DNA of 64,000 nucleotides from Streptomyces sp. NBC_00461 (lineage in GTDB: Bacteria > Actinomycetota > Actinomycetes > Streptomycetales > Streptomycetaceae), in the NCBI RefSeq assembly GCF_036013935.1, contig NZ_CP107902.1, forward strand, positions 3,629,001 through 3,693,000, in the 5' to 3' direction. Position numbers and translations under genes: made by a program. This document shows positions 34,808 through 43,107 of the stretch, piece after piece (the stretch's first letter is position 1; the number at the start of each line of letters is the position of its first letter). The notes under the pieces were generated by a model that was not told the origin of the DNA, did no database searches, and saw nothing but the letters and a program-made list of their open reading frames with translations.

Positions 34808-35709
34808 CCACCAGCGAACTGACGTTGCCTCAGGCGCGGAAGAAGAAGGGCCGCGGGCCGACGGAACGCCGCCGGGTGATGGGCGCGGGCAAGCAGCTGC
34901 ACGCGGGCCCGGTGACGTACATCGTCCTGACGGTCTTCGCGCTGCTCTCGCTGGCACCCCTGGTGTGGACGGCGATCGCGGCCTCGCGCACCGACCGGCG
35001 GCTGGCCGAGACGCCACCGCCCCTGTGGTTCGGCGGGAACCTGTTCAAGAACCTGGAGAGCGCCTGGGACCAGGCCGGGCTCGGCACCGCGATGCTGAAC
35101 AGCACGGTCGTCGCGGGCACCATCACCATCAGTACGGTGCTCTTCTCCACGCTCGCCGGGTTCGCCTTCGCCAAATTGCGGTTCAGGTTCTCCAGCGTTC
35201 TGCTGCTGCTGACGATCGGCACGATGATGATCCCGCCGCAGCTGGCCGTCGTACCGCTGTATCTGTGGATGAGTGACCTGGGCTGGTCGAACCAGCTGCA
35301 GACGGTCATCCTGCCGACGCTGGTGACGGCCTTCGGGACGTTCTTCATGCGGCAGTACCTGGTGCAGGCGCTGCCGACCGAGCTGATCGAGGCGGCCCGG
35401 GTGGACGGTGCGAGCAGTCTGCGGGTGGTGTGGCACGTGGTGTTCCCGGCGGCGCGGCCGGCGATGGCCGTGCTGGGCCTGCTGACCTTCGTGTTCGCCT
35501 GGAACGACTTCCTGTGGCCGATCATCGCCCTCACCCAGCAGAACCCGACCGTGCAGGTCGCCCTGAACTCGCTCGGCACCGGTTATGTCCCCGACCAGGC
35601 CGTGATCATGGCGGGCGCGCTGCTGGGCACGCTGCCGCTGCTGATCGCGTTCATCCTGTTCGGCAAGCAGATCGTGGGCGGCATCATGCAGGGCGCGATC
35701 AAGGGCTGA
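34804..35709 (+). CDS. cebG: Cellobiose ABC transporter permease CebG
   Basis: A 301-aa MalG-type permease with six membrane helices. The EAA loop is 'LIEAARVDGASSLRVVWHVV' and the C-terminus 'FGKQIVGGIMQGAIKG' is typical of MalG-like proteins that contact the ATPase. ATG 34804 overlaps the cebF stop. The next gene, bglC, is 150 bp downstream, separated by a pyrimidine-rich tract and its own CebR box. Confidence 0.94.
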   Translation: MTTSELTLPQARKKKGRGPTERRRVMGAGKQLHAGPVTYIVLTVFALLSLAPLVWTAIAASRTDRRLAETPPPLWFGGNLFKNLESAWDQAGLGTAMLNSTVVAGTITISTVLFSTLAGFAFAKLRFRFSSVLLLLTIGTMMIPPQLAVVPLYLWMSDLGWSNQLQTVILPTLVTAFGTFFMRQYLVQALPTELIEAARVDGASSLRVVWHVVFPAARPAMAVLGLLTFVFAWNDFLWPIIALTQQNPTVQVALNSLGTGYVPDQAVIMAGALLGTLPLLIAFILFGKQIVGGIMQGAIKG

Positions 35710-35713
35710 CCGC

Positions 35714-35767
35714 GCTCCCTGCCCTCCCTCTCCCCCCTCGCCTTTCTGTCCTTTCTCTCCTTACCCC
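35714..35767 (+). other. Pyrimidine-rich, G-poor tract between cebG and bglC
   Basis: About 54 nt with only four purines. The RNA would be C-rich, G-poor and unstructured, like a Rho-utilisation site. Could attenuate bglC relative to cebEFG; alternatively chance composition. Confidence 0.4.
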
Positions 35768-35846
35768 GTACGACGTTCGGGGCCGGGTCACCGCCGCCTC
35801 GGCCCCCTTCTCCCCCCTCCGACTCTTCGGTCTGCACGACCAGTTA

Positions 35847-35860
35847 TGGGAGCGCTTCCA
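35847..35860 (+). promoter_or_regulatory. CebR box touching the bglC start codon
   Basis: TGGGAGCGCTTCCA differs from the perfect box by one base. Its last A is the first base of the bglC ATG (35860), and it also covers the expected ribosome-binding region, where GGGAG lies 7 bp from the start. Confidence 0.85.
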
Positions 35861-37299
35861 TGCTTGAAACCGCACAGCCGGCGACTCCGGTGACCTTTCC
35901 CCCCGCCTTCCTCTGGGGGGCGGCGACCTCCGCGTACCAGATCGAAGGGGCGGTGCGGGAGGGCGGCCGGACGCCCTCGATCTGGGACACCTTCAGCCAT
36001 ACGCCGGGCAGGACGGCCGGCGGTGAGCACGGTGACATCGCTGTCGACCACTACCACCGGTACCGCGAAGACGTGGCGCTCATGGCCGAGTTGGGCCTGT
36101 CCGCGTACCGCTTCTCGATCTCCTGGTCGCGGGTGCAGCCGACGGGGCGGGGTCCGGCCGTGCAGGTGGGCCTGGACTTCTACCGGCGGCTCGTGGACGA
36201 GCTGCTCGCCCACGGCATCAAGCCCGCCGTCACCCTCTACCACTGGGATCTGCCGCAGGAGCTGGAGGACGCGGGCGGCTGGCCCGAGCGGGACACGGCG
36301 CTGCGGTTCGCCGAGTACGCGCAGATCGTCGGGGAGGCGCTGGGCGACCGCGTGGAGCAGTGGATCACGCTCAACGAGCCGTGGTGCAGCGCGTTTCTCG
36401 GCTACGGCTCAGGGGTGCACGCGCCGGGCCGTACGGAGCCGGAGGCCACGCTCAGGGCCGCGCACCATCTCAACCTGGCACACGGACTGGGCACTTCGGC
36501 CCTGCGGTCGGTGATGCCGGCCCGCAACTCGGTCGCCATCAGTCTCAACTCGTCGGTGGTCAGGCCGCTTTCGCCGGGCGCCCCGGCGGATCTGGCGGCG
36601 GTGCGGAAGATCGACGACCTGGCCAACGGTGTCTTCCACGGCCCCATCCTGCACGGGGCGTACCCGGAGTCGCTGTTCGCGGCGACCGAGCCGATCACCG
36701 ACTGGTCGTACGTCCTCGACGGGGACCTGCGCGCGATCAACCAGCCGCTGGACGCGCTGGGCCTCAACTACTACACCCCGGCGCTGGTTTCGGCGGCGGA
36801 CGCCCGGATCACCGGCCCGCGCGCCGACGGCCACGGCGCCAGTGCCCACTCCCCCTGGCCGGGCGCGGACGACGTCGCCTTCCACCAGGCTCCGGGCGAG
36901 CGGACCGAGATGGGCTGGTCGATCGATCCGACGGGCCTGCACGAGCTGATCATGCGGTACTCGCGGGAGGCACCGGGCCTGCCCCTCTACATCACGGAGA
37001 ACGGCGCGGCCTACGACGACAAGCCCGACTCCGACGGCCGCGTCCACGACCCCGAGCGCATCGCCTATCTGCAGGGCCACCTCTCGGCCGTGCGCCGGGC
37101 GATCACCGACGGCGCGGACGTCCGCGGCTACTACCTGTGGTCCCTGATGGACAACTTCGAGTGGGCGTACGGCTATGAGAAGCGCTTCGGCGCGGTCTAC
37201 GTCGACTACGCGACCCTTGCCCGTACGCCGAAGTCGAGCGCCCGCTGGTACGGGCGGGCGGCCCGGACGGGGACGCTGCCTGCGGTGGCGGGCGACTAG
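35860..37299 (+). CDS. bglC: Beta-glucosidase BglC (GH1)
   Basis: A 479-aa cytosolic retaining beta-glucosidase that splits imported cellobiose into glucose. The barrel starts with '[20 protein letters not shown]'. The acid/base is Glu173 in 'TLNEPW', the nucleophile Glu380 in '[10 protein letters not shown]', and '[20 protein letters not shown]' is the C-terminal aglycone loop. It is last in the ceb cluster. A hairpin with perfect 8-bp stem (37302-37321) directly follows the stop. Confidence 0.96.
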   Translation: MLETAQPATPVTFPPAFLWGAATSAYQIEGAVREGGRTPSIWDTFSHTPGRTAGGEHGDIAVDHYHRYREDVALMAELGLSAYRFSISWSRVQPTGRGPAVQVGLDFYRRLVDELLAHGIKPAVTLYHWDLPQELEDAGGWPERDTALRFAEYAQIVGEALGDRVEQWITLNEPWCSAFLGYGSGVHAPGRTEPEATLRAAHHLNLAHGLGTSALRSVMPARNSVAISLNSSVVRPLSPGAPADLAAVRKIDDLANGVFHGPILHGAYPESLFAATEPITDWSYVLDGDLRAINQPLDALGLNYYTPALVSAADARITGPRADGHGASAHSPWPGADDVAFHQAPGERTEMGWSIDPTGLHELIMRYSREAPGLPLYITENGAAYDDKPDSDGRVHDPERIAYLQGHLSAVRRAITDGADVRGYYLWSLMDNFEWAYGYEKRFGAVYVDYATLARTPKSSARWYGRAARTGTLPAVAGD

Positions 37300-37301
37300 C
37301 G

Positions 37302-37321
37302 GGGCCCCTGGGGAGGGGCCC
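37302..37321 (+). terminator. Terminator after bglC
   Basis: GGGCCCCT / AGGGGCCC perfect 8-bp stem with a GGGG loop, 3 bp after the bglC stop. Confidence 0.7.
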
Positions 37322-37413
37322 ACTGGCGGGGGGCGGGGCGGGCGGTCCGGGGGCGTCGCGCCCCGGCCGGGTGGGGGGTGGTCCGGCCGGGGCGCAGTTG
37401 CCCCCGTTCCGCG

Positions 37414-37479
37414 GTGGTCAGGTGTCCGCGGTGAGGCGTCCGTGGTCAGGTGTCCGTCTGGTGTGCGCCGTGGTCAGGT
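37414..37479. repeat. 28-bp-period tandem repeat next to tnpB
   Basis: GTGGTCAGGTGTCCG occurs at 37414 and 37442, and GTGGTCAGGT at 37470, exactly 28 bp apart with variable second halves. The array abuts the tnpB stop and may contain or flank the insertion boundary. Confidence 0.75.
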
Positions 37480-38723
37480 CAACTACCCGGCTCTGAAGGG
37501 CCAGGCTTGGAGGTAGAGCCCAACTGGCTGCTGGGTGGTCTCCTCCGTCCAGCACCCTGAGTGGGTGCAGGGGCGTGTGACTGCGCCCCGCTTCGCCACA
37601 ACTGCCACGCACGGGCGCGGATGTTGCGGGAGGCATTGCGGTCGGCGTGATCAACGAATCCGCACGACCGGCACGCGAACCGTCCCTGAGAGACACGGTT
37701 CAGCTTGTCTGTGTGTCCGCACTCCGCACACATGCGGGAGGTGTAGGCGGGGTCAACGAACAGCACCGGGACACCGGCCCTGCGGGCCTTGTACTCCACG
37801 AACTGTCCGAGCTGGGCGAAGGCCCAGGAATGCAACGCGACCCGTTGGGGCTTTCTCAGCCGTACCCGCTGGCGGATACCGGCAAGGTCTTCCATGCCGA
37901 TTCCGCGCCCGGTGCGTTCAGCCTCGGTCACAATGCGCTTTGAGATGATGTGGTTGGCCTCAGCCGCTTTGCGCTGCTCCCTGCGGCACTGCCGCTTGAG
38001 GACCCGCTTGGCTGACTGGGTGCCCTTCTTCTGGAGCTTCGCCCGCAGGGCAAGCTGACGCTTGCGGTAGCGGTTCAGCCCGCGTCCGGCGTGGATCTTC
38101 CCGTCCGAGGTGGTGGCGATGTTGACGATGCCCAGGTCCACGCCGAGGAAATCGGCCGGCTCGTACTGCTCGGCCTCGGGGACTTCGCACGTGGCGATGA
38201 GGAACCACATGCCGTCACGGTGGACAAGATCAGACTCGCCCTTGCGGCGATCGGCCAGCAGCTTGCGGGCCTGCTCGGAGCAGGCGAACCGTACGCCCCG
38301 GATACGTCCGGCGGTGGTCCAGATGCTGACGGTCTGCTCATCGACCTGCCAGCTGAGACACCGGTCGTCATACGGCTGTGCCGCGTCCGGCCGGAAGCCG
38401 ATCGGCTTTCCCTCTGCCCTGCGGCGACGCTTCGACCCCGGCTTGCCGAGGTTCCCGTTGCGGATGTTCGCCCGCAGGGTGGTGTAGGCATCGGCGACCT
38501 TCCGCAGCACGTGCAGCGCGGGTTGCGCCGACAGTCCCCGGTCTTTCAGGTCGCGGTAGGCGAAGCCCTGCAACGCCTTGCGGGAGCTCTCACCCCGCTC
38601 ATACGCCTGGCCCGACAGCCAGTTCGCCGCGTCGTTCGCCGTGCGCAGGGTGCACTCAAGTGCCGACGCCACCTCGGGTGTCGGCAGGAGACGAACCTGC
38701 ACGACGAGCTTCATGCGGATCAT
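37479..38723 (-). CDS. tnpB: TnpB, IS605-family RNA-guided endonuclease
   Basis: A 414-aa TnpB, ancestor-type of Cas12. The N-terminal wedge/REC region is followed by the RuvC nuclease with Asp196 ('FLGVDLGIVN'), Glu278 ('GIGMEDL') and Asp361 ('DHADRNASRNI'), all present. The zinc finger has Cys332, Cys335, Cys351 and Cys354 ('MCAECGH', 'CRSCG'). Intact motifs suggest an active nuclease that cuts the empty donor site to help element retention. Its guide RNA would come from the 3' end of this gene and the element end. Start ATG 38723 or 38714. It is divergent from tnpA with a 15-bp gap. Confidence 0.93.
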   Translation of the reverse strand: MIRMKLVVQVRLLPTPEVASALECTLRTANDAANWLSGQAYERGESSRKALQGFAYRDLKDRGLSAQPALHVLRKVADAYTTLRANIRNGNLGKPGSKRRRRAEGKPIGFRPDAAQPYDDRCLSWQVDEQTVSIWTTAGRIRGVRFACSEQARKLLADRRKGESDLVHRDGMWFLIATCEVPEAEQYEPADFLGVDLGIVNIATTSDGKIHAGRGLNRYRKRQLALRAKLQKKGTQSAKRVLKRQCRREQRKAAEANHIISKRIVTEAERTGRGIGMEDLAGIRQRVRLRKPQRVALHSWAFAQLGQFVEYKARRAGVPVLFVDPAYTSRMCAECGHTDKLNRVSQGRFACRSCGFVDHADRNASRNIRARAWQLWRSGAQSHAPAPTQGAGRRRPPSSQLGSTSKPGPSEPGS

Positions 38724-38738
38724 CGTAGCATCGTGTCT

Positions 38739-39167
38739 ATGTCACCTCGATGGGAACCAAACCCCGATATCCGTAGGGGCCGCAGCGTCGTCTACACCCT
38801 TCATGCACATCTGGTCTTCGTCCCAAAGTACCGGCGCGGAGTCTTCACCGACGAGATCCTGACGCGCTGCGAAGAGATCATGCGGGAGGTCTGCGAGAAG
38901 GCCAACGCCGAGCTGCGCGAGTTCAACGGCGAACGCGATCATGTCCATCTCCTCATCCACTACCCGCCGCAGGTCAAGCTGTCCACGCTGGTCGGATCAC
39001 TCAAGGGCGTGTCCGCCCACTACCTCCGCAAGGAGTACGCCGACCACATCCGCAAGTACCTGTGGGGCGCGCACTTCTGGTCACCCTCATACTTCGCGGC
39101 CTCCGCCGGAGGAGCACCGCTGTCCGTCATCAAGGAGTACATCGAGCAGCAAAAACGCCCGCTGTAA
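38739..39167 (+). CDS. tnpA: TnpA, IS200-type HUH (Y1) transposase
   Basis: A 142-aa single-strand transposase. The HUH motif is 'GERDHVHLLIHYPP', 'TLHAHLVFVPKYR' is the typical N-terminal strand, and the catalytic tyrosine sits in 'VIKEYIEQQ'. Full length for the family. ATG 38739 gives MSPRWEPNPD. The stop TAA is in the loop of an 8-bp hairpin (39155-39176). Confidence 0.93.
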   Translation: MSPRWEPNPDIRRGRSVVYTLHAHLVFVPKYRRGVFTDEILTRCEEIMREVCEKANAELREFNGERDHVHLLIHYPPQVKLSTLVGSLKGVSAHYLRKEYADHIRKYLWGAHFWSPSYFAASAGGAPLSVIKEYIEQQKRPL

Positions 39168-39176
39168 CGCGGGCGT
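39155..39176 (+). terminator. Hairpin spanning the tnpA stop codon
   Basis: ACGCCCGC / GCGGGCGT, perfect 8-bp stem around TGTAAC. It may terminate tnpA or block transcription entering from the chitinase side. Confidence 0.55.
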
Positions 39177-39231
39177 CAGAGCAGTCCAGACAAGCCATTC
39201 CTCCCGAGCCCCAAAGGGCCGGGATTCCTGG

Positions 39232-40704
39232 CTAGATCATGTTGAAGGCGCCGAACGCCTTCGAGAAGGCGAACTTGTCCTGGACGATCGAGCTGCAGGT
39301 GGCGTCGGCGGTGGGCTTGGCGCCGCCGTCGCACTGCTTGTCGCGGGTCGCCGACCACATCGACAGCCAGCCGAGGCCCTTGGACTTGGCGAAGGTCACC
39401 AGCTGCGCGGCGTCGTCGGCCTTGAAGACCTCCGACGAGACGTCGTTGACGCCGATCATCGGGGTGACGGCGACCGCCTTCCAGGCCGCGCTGTCGGACA
39501 GCCCGAGCACGCTCTTGACCTGGGCCTGCGTGGCGGTGGCGGCCTGCTCGGCGTAGGTGCCCATGTCGCCGCTGTACGAGGCGCCGTAGTCCATCGCCAT
39601 GATGTTGACGGCGCTGGTCCTCACACCGTTGGACTTGGCGTTGGAGAGCAGGTTCACGCCGTCCTGGGTGAGGCCCTCCGGCATGACCGGGAGGGTGAAG
39701 GAGACGTCCAGGTCGGGGTGGGCCGCCTGGAGCTTGGCTATCGCCTTCGCGCGGTTGGTGTTCGCCGTGGTGTTCGGCAGCGCGCCGCCCTCCACGTCGA
39801 AGTCGACCTTGGTCAGCTTGTACGCGTCCACGACCTTGCCGTACGCCGCCGCCAGCGCGTCCGCCGAGGAGCACGTCGTCGCCAGTTCGGAACCGGAGGC
39901 ACCGCCGAAGGAGACCCGGACGTCGCCGCCCTTGGCGCGCAGCGCGCCGATCTGTGAGGCCACCCCGTCGCTGCCGAGGTCGCTGACCCCGCCCCACTTC
40001 GGCGTGCAGCCGCCGCCGTCGGTGACGAAGGCGAGGTTGTAGTTCTTCACCCCGGTCGCCTCGGCGCTCGCGAGCAGGTCGAAGGCCGGGTAGAGGGAGG
40101 TGTCGACGTAGGGCGCGAAGCCGGCGCTCGCCGTGGTGCCGGTGCCGGAGCTCTGGGACGGGGTGGGGGTGGGCGTGGGGGTGGCCGACTTGGTGGGGGT
40201 CGGGGTCGGCATGGAGGTGGGTGTCGCGGTCGGGGTCGGGGACTCGGTGGGGCGGCCGCTGGGTTCGGGGGTCGCGCCGTCGTCCGCGGAGCAGTTGGCG
40301 CCGTCGATGAGACAGCTCTTCGGGTCGGCCGTTCCGTTGACGACGAAGCCGACGGTGACGGACTTGCCGGGCGCGAGGCCGTCGGTGTCCCACTTGGGCG
40401 GTGTCACGGTGACGTGCTGTCCGCTCACGCTGGACTCGGCGTTCCACAGCGAGCTGAGCCTGGCGCCGGTGGGCAGGTCGAACTCCAGCTTCCAGGCCTT
40501 CTCCGTCTGGCCGCTGTTGTTCGTGACGACGTACTGGGCGGTGTAACCGGTCGACCAGTCGCTGGTCTTGGTGTAGGCGGCGCCCACGCCGGCCGCCTGC
40601 GCGGTTCCGGTGAGCAGGATGGCGCCGCCACCGATCACGGCCGCCACGACAACGCCGCCGATCGCCTTGTTCCTGCCACTGACCTTGTGCCGGTGCGTGC
40701 TCAT
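39232..40704 (-). CDS. Secreted chitinase with N-terminal CBM2 and GH18 catalytic domain
   Basis: A 490-aa exported enzyme. Signal peptide ~1-38 ('VVVAAVIGGGAILLTGTAQA'), CBM2 carbohydrate-binding module ~40-135 with 'SDWSTGYTAQYVVTNNSG', a Cys pair near 131/138, a Pro/Thr/Ser repeat linker ~145-190, and a GH18 barrel ~195-490. The catalytic D-x-D-x-E is Asp301, Asp303, Glu305 ('VDFDVEGG'); 'GDVRVSFGGAS' is the preceding strand. A DasR-like motif lies 155 bp upstream and a two-component system is next on the same strand. The stop codon is within ~10 bp of an IS element end, so its native terminator may be lost. Confidence 0.93.
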   Translation of the reverse strand: MSTHRHKVSGRNKAIGGVVVAAVIGGGAILLTGTAQAAGVGAAYTKTSDWSTGYTAQYVVTNNSGQTEKAWKLEFDLPTGARLSSLWNAESSVSGQHVTVTPPKWDTDGLAPGKSVTVGFVVNGTADPKSCLIDGANCSADDGATPEPSGRPTESPTPTATPTSMPTPTPTKSATPTPTPTPSQSSGTGTTASAGFAPYVDTSLYPAFDLLASAEATGVKNYNLAFVTDGGGCTPKWGGVSDLGSDGVASQIGALRAKGGDVRVSFGGASGSELATTCSSADALAAAYGKVVDAYKLTKVDFDVEGGALPNTTANTNRAKAIAKLQAAHPDLDVSFTLPVMPEGLTQDGVNLLSNAKSNGVRTSAVNIMAMDYGASYSGDMGTYAEQAATATQAQVKSVLGLSDSAAWKAVAVTPMIGVNDVSSEVFKADDAAQLVTFAKSKGLGWLSMWSATRDKQCDGGAKPTADATCSSIVQDKFAFSKAFGAFNMI

Positions 40705-40858
40705 GCGCGTGCCTGCCTTCGCTGTTCACGGGGATCCACGGGGGCTTCCCGAGGTGGGGTGCGGCAGCACGCTAGCGATCCGGAATCGGGCAAAGCTCCT
40801 GATCCGGGCGGGGGTTGAGGATCTTAGGGTGCGCTTAAGGAAGGGATGGGGGCTGGTT

Positions 40859-40874
40859 AAAGGTAGAGACCAAT
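40859..40874 (-). promoter_or_regulatory. DasR-like/chitinase promoter motif
   Basis: On the minus strand ATTGGTCTCTACCTTT. It matches the chitinase-promoter element TGGTCTAGACCT at 10 of 12 and shares an 11-mer with the dre at 20765. It lies 155 bp upstream of the chitinase start, past the kinase gene stop. Moderate support only. Confidence 0.45.
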
Positions 40875-40909
40875 TCGGCCTGCACGGTCACCGGTTCCGA
40901 CGGCGGCCG

Positions 40910-42286
40910 TCACCTGGCGAAGGCCTTCCTGCGGCGCCGTACCGACCGGTGCCCGCGCCCGCCGGGCGTCCGCTCCCGCCCGTCCAGCTGGATCCAGATC
41001 CGCACCTCGGCGCCGCCGAGGACCGACGACCCGATGCGCACATCCCCGCCGGTCGACTCCGCGAGCCGGCGCACGATGTCCAGCCCGAGGCCGGTCGAGC
41101 CGTCGCTGCCGGAGCCCCGGCCGCGCGCCATCGCCCGCTCCGGGTCGGGGATGCCCGGGCCGGCGTCCGACACCAGCACGATCACCGCGTCCTCGCCGTT
41201 GTGCAGGTCGACCGCGAAGGCCGTGCCCTCGGCGGTGTGCCGGAACACGTTGCCGAGCAGGCCGTCCAGTGCGGCCACGAGGTCCGCCCTGGCCACCGGT
41301 ATGCGCACCGGCCGGTCGGCGCCCGCCACCCGCCACTTGCGGCCCTCGTCCTCCGCGAGTGCCGACCAGAACGCCATCCGCTCGCGGACCACCTCGGCCG
41401 CGTCGCATCCGGCACCGGGGCCGGCCGCCGCGGTCTGCGGTTTGGCGTCCCGGGCCGTGCGGATGATGGTGTCGACCTCGCGCTCCAGCTGGGCGACGGC
41501 GGCCCGGGTCTGGTCGGCGGCCGGCCCCTCGCCCAGCGAGGCCGCGTTCAGCCGCAGCACGGTCAGGGGCGTACGCAGCCGGTGGGACAGGTCGGCCGCC
41601 AACTCCCGTTCGTTCGCGAGGAGTTGTACGACCTGGTCGGCCATGGAGTTGAACGCGACGGCGGCCAGCCGCAGTTCGGCCGGCCCTTCCTCGGGCACTC
41701 TCGCGCCCAGCTTGCCCTCCCCCAGCTCGTGCGCACCCTCGACCAGCTTCTGCGCGGGCTGCACCATCCGTACGCCCAGCCGGTCGGCGACCGCGACCGA
41801 GCCGACGATCAGCGCGACGCCGACCCCGGCGAGCACCGCCCAGGCCGTGCCGACGCCGTTGCTGACCTCGGACTCGGGGACGTACACCTCGACGACGGCG
41901 ATCGAGCCGGAGCTGAGGGCGACCGGCTGCAGCAGGGTCGCGCCCCCGGCGACCTTGGTGGTGGAGGCGCGGCCCAGCTTGCGCACGGTCGCGATGTCCT
42001 CGTCGGCGGCGCGCCGCCGGCCGATGTCGACGGCCGTCTGTGTGCCGGCCGCCGGTATGTGCACCGCCATCCCGGAGTCCGAGCCCGCGGATGCCACGAC
42101 CCGTTCCAACTGGTCGCGTTCGGTGGTGATGGACAGTGCCGGGGCGACCGCGGCCGCCTCCCGCTCGGCGTTGGAGAACGCGCGGTCCCGGGCCATCTCC
42201 TTGATGACGAGCCCGAGCGGCACCGCGAAGGCGACCACGACCATGGCGGTGACCGCCAGACAGACCCTGACCAGTGCCCATCTCAT
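40910..42286 (-). CDS. Two-component sensor histidine kinase
   Basis: A 458-aa membrane kinase. TM1 (~5-27), extracellular sensor ~28-145, TM2 (~147-167), HAMP, then HisKA with phosphorylated His235 in 'AADLSHRLRTPLTVLRLN'. HATPase_c contains 'LLGNVFRHT' (N box), 'SDAGPGIPDPERAM' (G1) and 'STGLGLDIVRRLAE' (G2). ATG 42286 overlaps the response regulator stop (ATGA). It lies upstream of the chitinase gene on the same strand, but the gap of about 205 bp suggests separate promoters. Signal unknown. Confidence 0.93.
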   Translation of the reverse strand: MRWALVRVCLAVTAMVVVAFAVPLGLVIKEMARDRAFSNAEREAAAVAPALSITTERDQLERVVASAGSDSGMAVHIPAAGTQTAVDIGRRRAADEDIATVRKLGRASTTKVAGGATLLQPVALSSGSIAVVEVYVPESEVSNGVGTAWAVLAGVGVALIVGSVAVADRLGVRMVQPAQKLVEGAHELGEGKLGARVPEEGPAELRLAAVAFNSMADQVVQLLANERELAADLSHRLRTPLTVLRLNAASLGEGPAADQTRAAVAQLEREVDTIIRTARDAKPQTAAAGPGAGCDAAEVVRERMAFWSALAEDEGRKWRVAGADRPVRIPVARADLVAALDGLLGNVFRHTAEGTAFAVDLHNGEDAVIVLVSDAGPGIPDPERAMARGRGSGSDGSTGLGLDIVRRLAESTGGDVRIGSSVLGGAEVRIWIQLDGRERTPGGRGHRSVRRRRKAFAR

Positions 42287-42996
42287 CGCGGCGGCCCCGA
42301 TTCCTCGGAGGCGGGCGGCTCCAGCTTCACGCCGACGCCCCGCAGTGTGTGGAGATAGCGCGGCTGTGCCGCCGTCTCGCCCAGCTTCCGCCGCAGCCAG
42401 GACAGATGGACGTCGATGGTCTGGTCGTCGCCGTAGGACTGCTGCCACACCTCGGCGAGCAGTTCCTTGCGCGGGACGACGACGCCCGGCCGGCCTGCCA
42501 GGAAGGCGAGCAGGTCGAACTCGCGGCGGGTGAGGTCGAGCCGGACGCCGTCCAGTTCGGCCTGGCGGCGCAGTGGGTCGACGGTGAGGCCGCCGACGCG
42601 CAGGACGGTGGACGGCGGGGCGTCCGCGGGGGCGGACCGGGACCGTCGCAGGACCGCGGCCATCCGTGCGGAGAGGTGCTCGACGGAGAAGGGCTTGGTC
42701 AGGTAGTCGTCCGCGCCCGCGTTCAGCAGCCGGACGATCTCCGTCTCGTCGTCCCGCGCGGTCGCGATGATCACCGGCACGTCGGTGATGCCGCGCAGCA
42801 TCTTCAGGGCCTCGGACCCGTCCAGGTCGGGCAGTCCGAGGTCCAGGATGACCACGTCGAAGGTGAAATGGGCGACCTCGCGCAGCGCCTCCAGCGCCGT
42901 CCCGACACTGCGCACGATGTGCGCGGCGTCCGTCAGGTGCCGGATCAGCGCCGAGCGTACGAACTGGTCGTCCTCGACCACGAGCACACTTGCCAT
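42283..42996 (-). CDS. OmpR/PhoB-family response regulator
   Basis: A 237-aa regulator. The receiver domain has acidic pocket 'VLVVEDD', phospho-acceptor Asp52 in 'VILDLGLPDLDG', and Lys in 'YLTKPFSVEHL'. The winged-helix effector has 'LTRREFDLLAFLAGRPGVVV' and the recognition helix region 'QTIDVHLSWLRRKLGE', ending 'LHTLRGVGVKL'. Start ATG 42996 (MASVLVVEDD). Overlaps the kinase gene, forming a canonical pair. Confidence 0.94.
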   Translation of the reverse strand: MASVLVVEDDQFVRSALIRHLTDAAHIVRSVGTALEALREVAHFTFDVVILDLGLPDLDGSEALKMLRGITDVPVIIATARDDETEIVRLLNAGADDYLTKPFSVEHLSARMAAVLRRSRSAPADAPPSTVLRVGGLTVDPLRRQAELDGVRLDLTRREFDLLAFLAGRPGVVVPRKELLAEVWQQSYGDDQTIDVHLSWLRRKLGETAAQPRYLHTLRGVGVKLEPPASEESGPPR

Positions 42997-43107
42997 GCGC
43001 GGCACCGTACGCCATGCGCAGGAGCCGCATCGGGGCCTGTGGACAACTCCGCTCATGTGGACAACGGGCGGGACACCGGTGGGACGTGTGAGGCAGTATG
43101 GCCCGCG

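Larger units (their letters stand above)
37479..39232. mobile_element. IS200/IS605-family insertion sequence (tnpA and tnpB divergent)
   Basis: Divergent tnpB (minus) and tnpA (plus) are flanked by related imperfect palindromes: 37486-37505 (CCCGGCTC/GGGCCAGG, loop TGAA) and 39202-39224 (TCCCG-A-GCCC/GGGCCGGGA, loop CAAA). No inverted terminal repeats or target duplication are expected for this family. Outer limits are approximate: one side ends within a 28-bp tandem repeat, the other at or just outside the stop codon of the chitinase gene. Confidence 0.85.

Noticed and set aside
37414..37479. Possible CRISPR-like repeats
   Set aside because: Only two to three units of a direct repeat with no regular unique spacers and no cas1/cas2; classed as a short tandem repeat.
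37479..38723. Cas12-type CRISPR effector
   Set aside because: 414-aa length, IS200/605 context with tnpA and absence of a CRISPR array identify TnpB.
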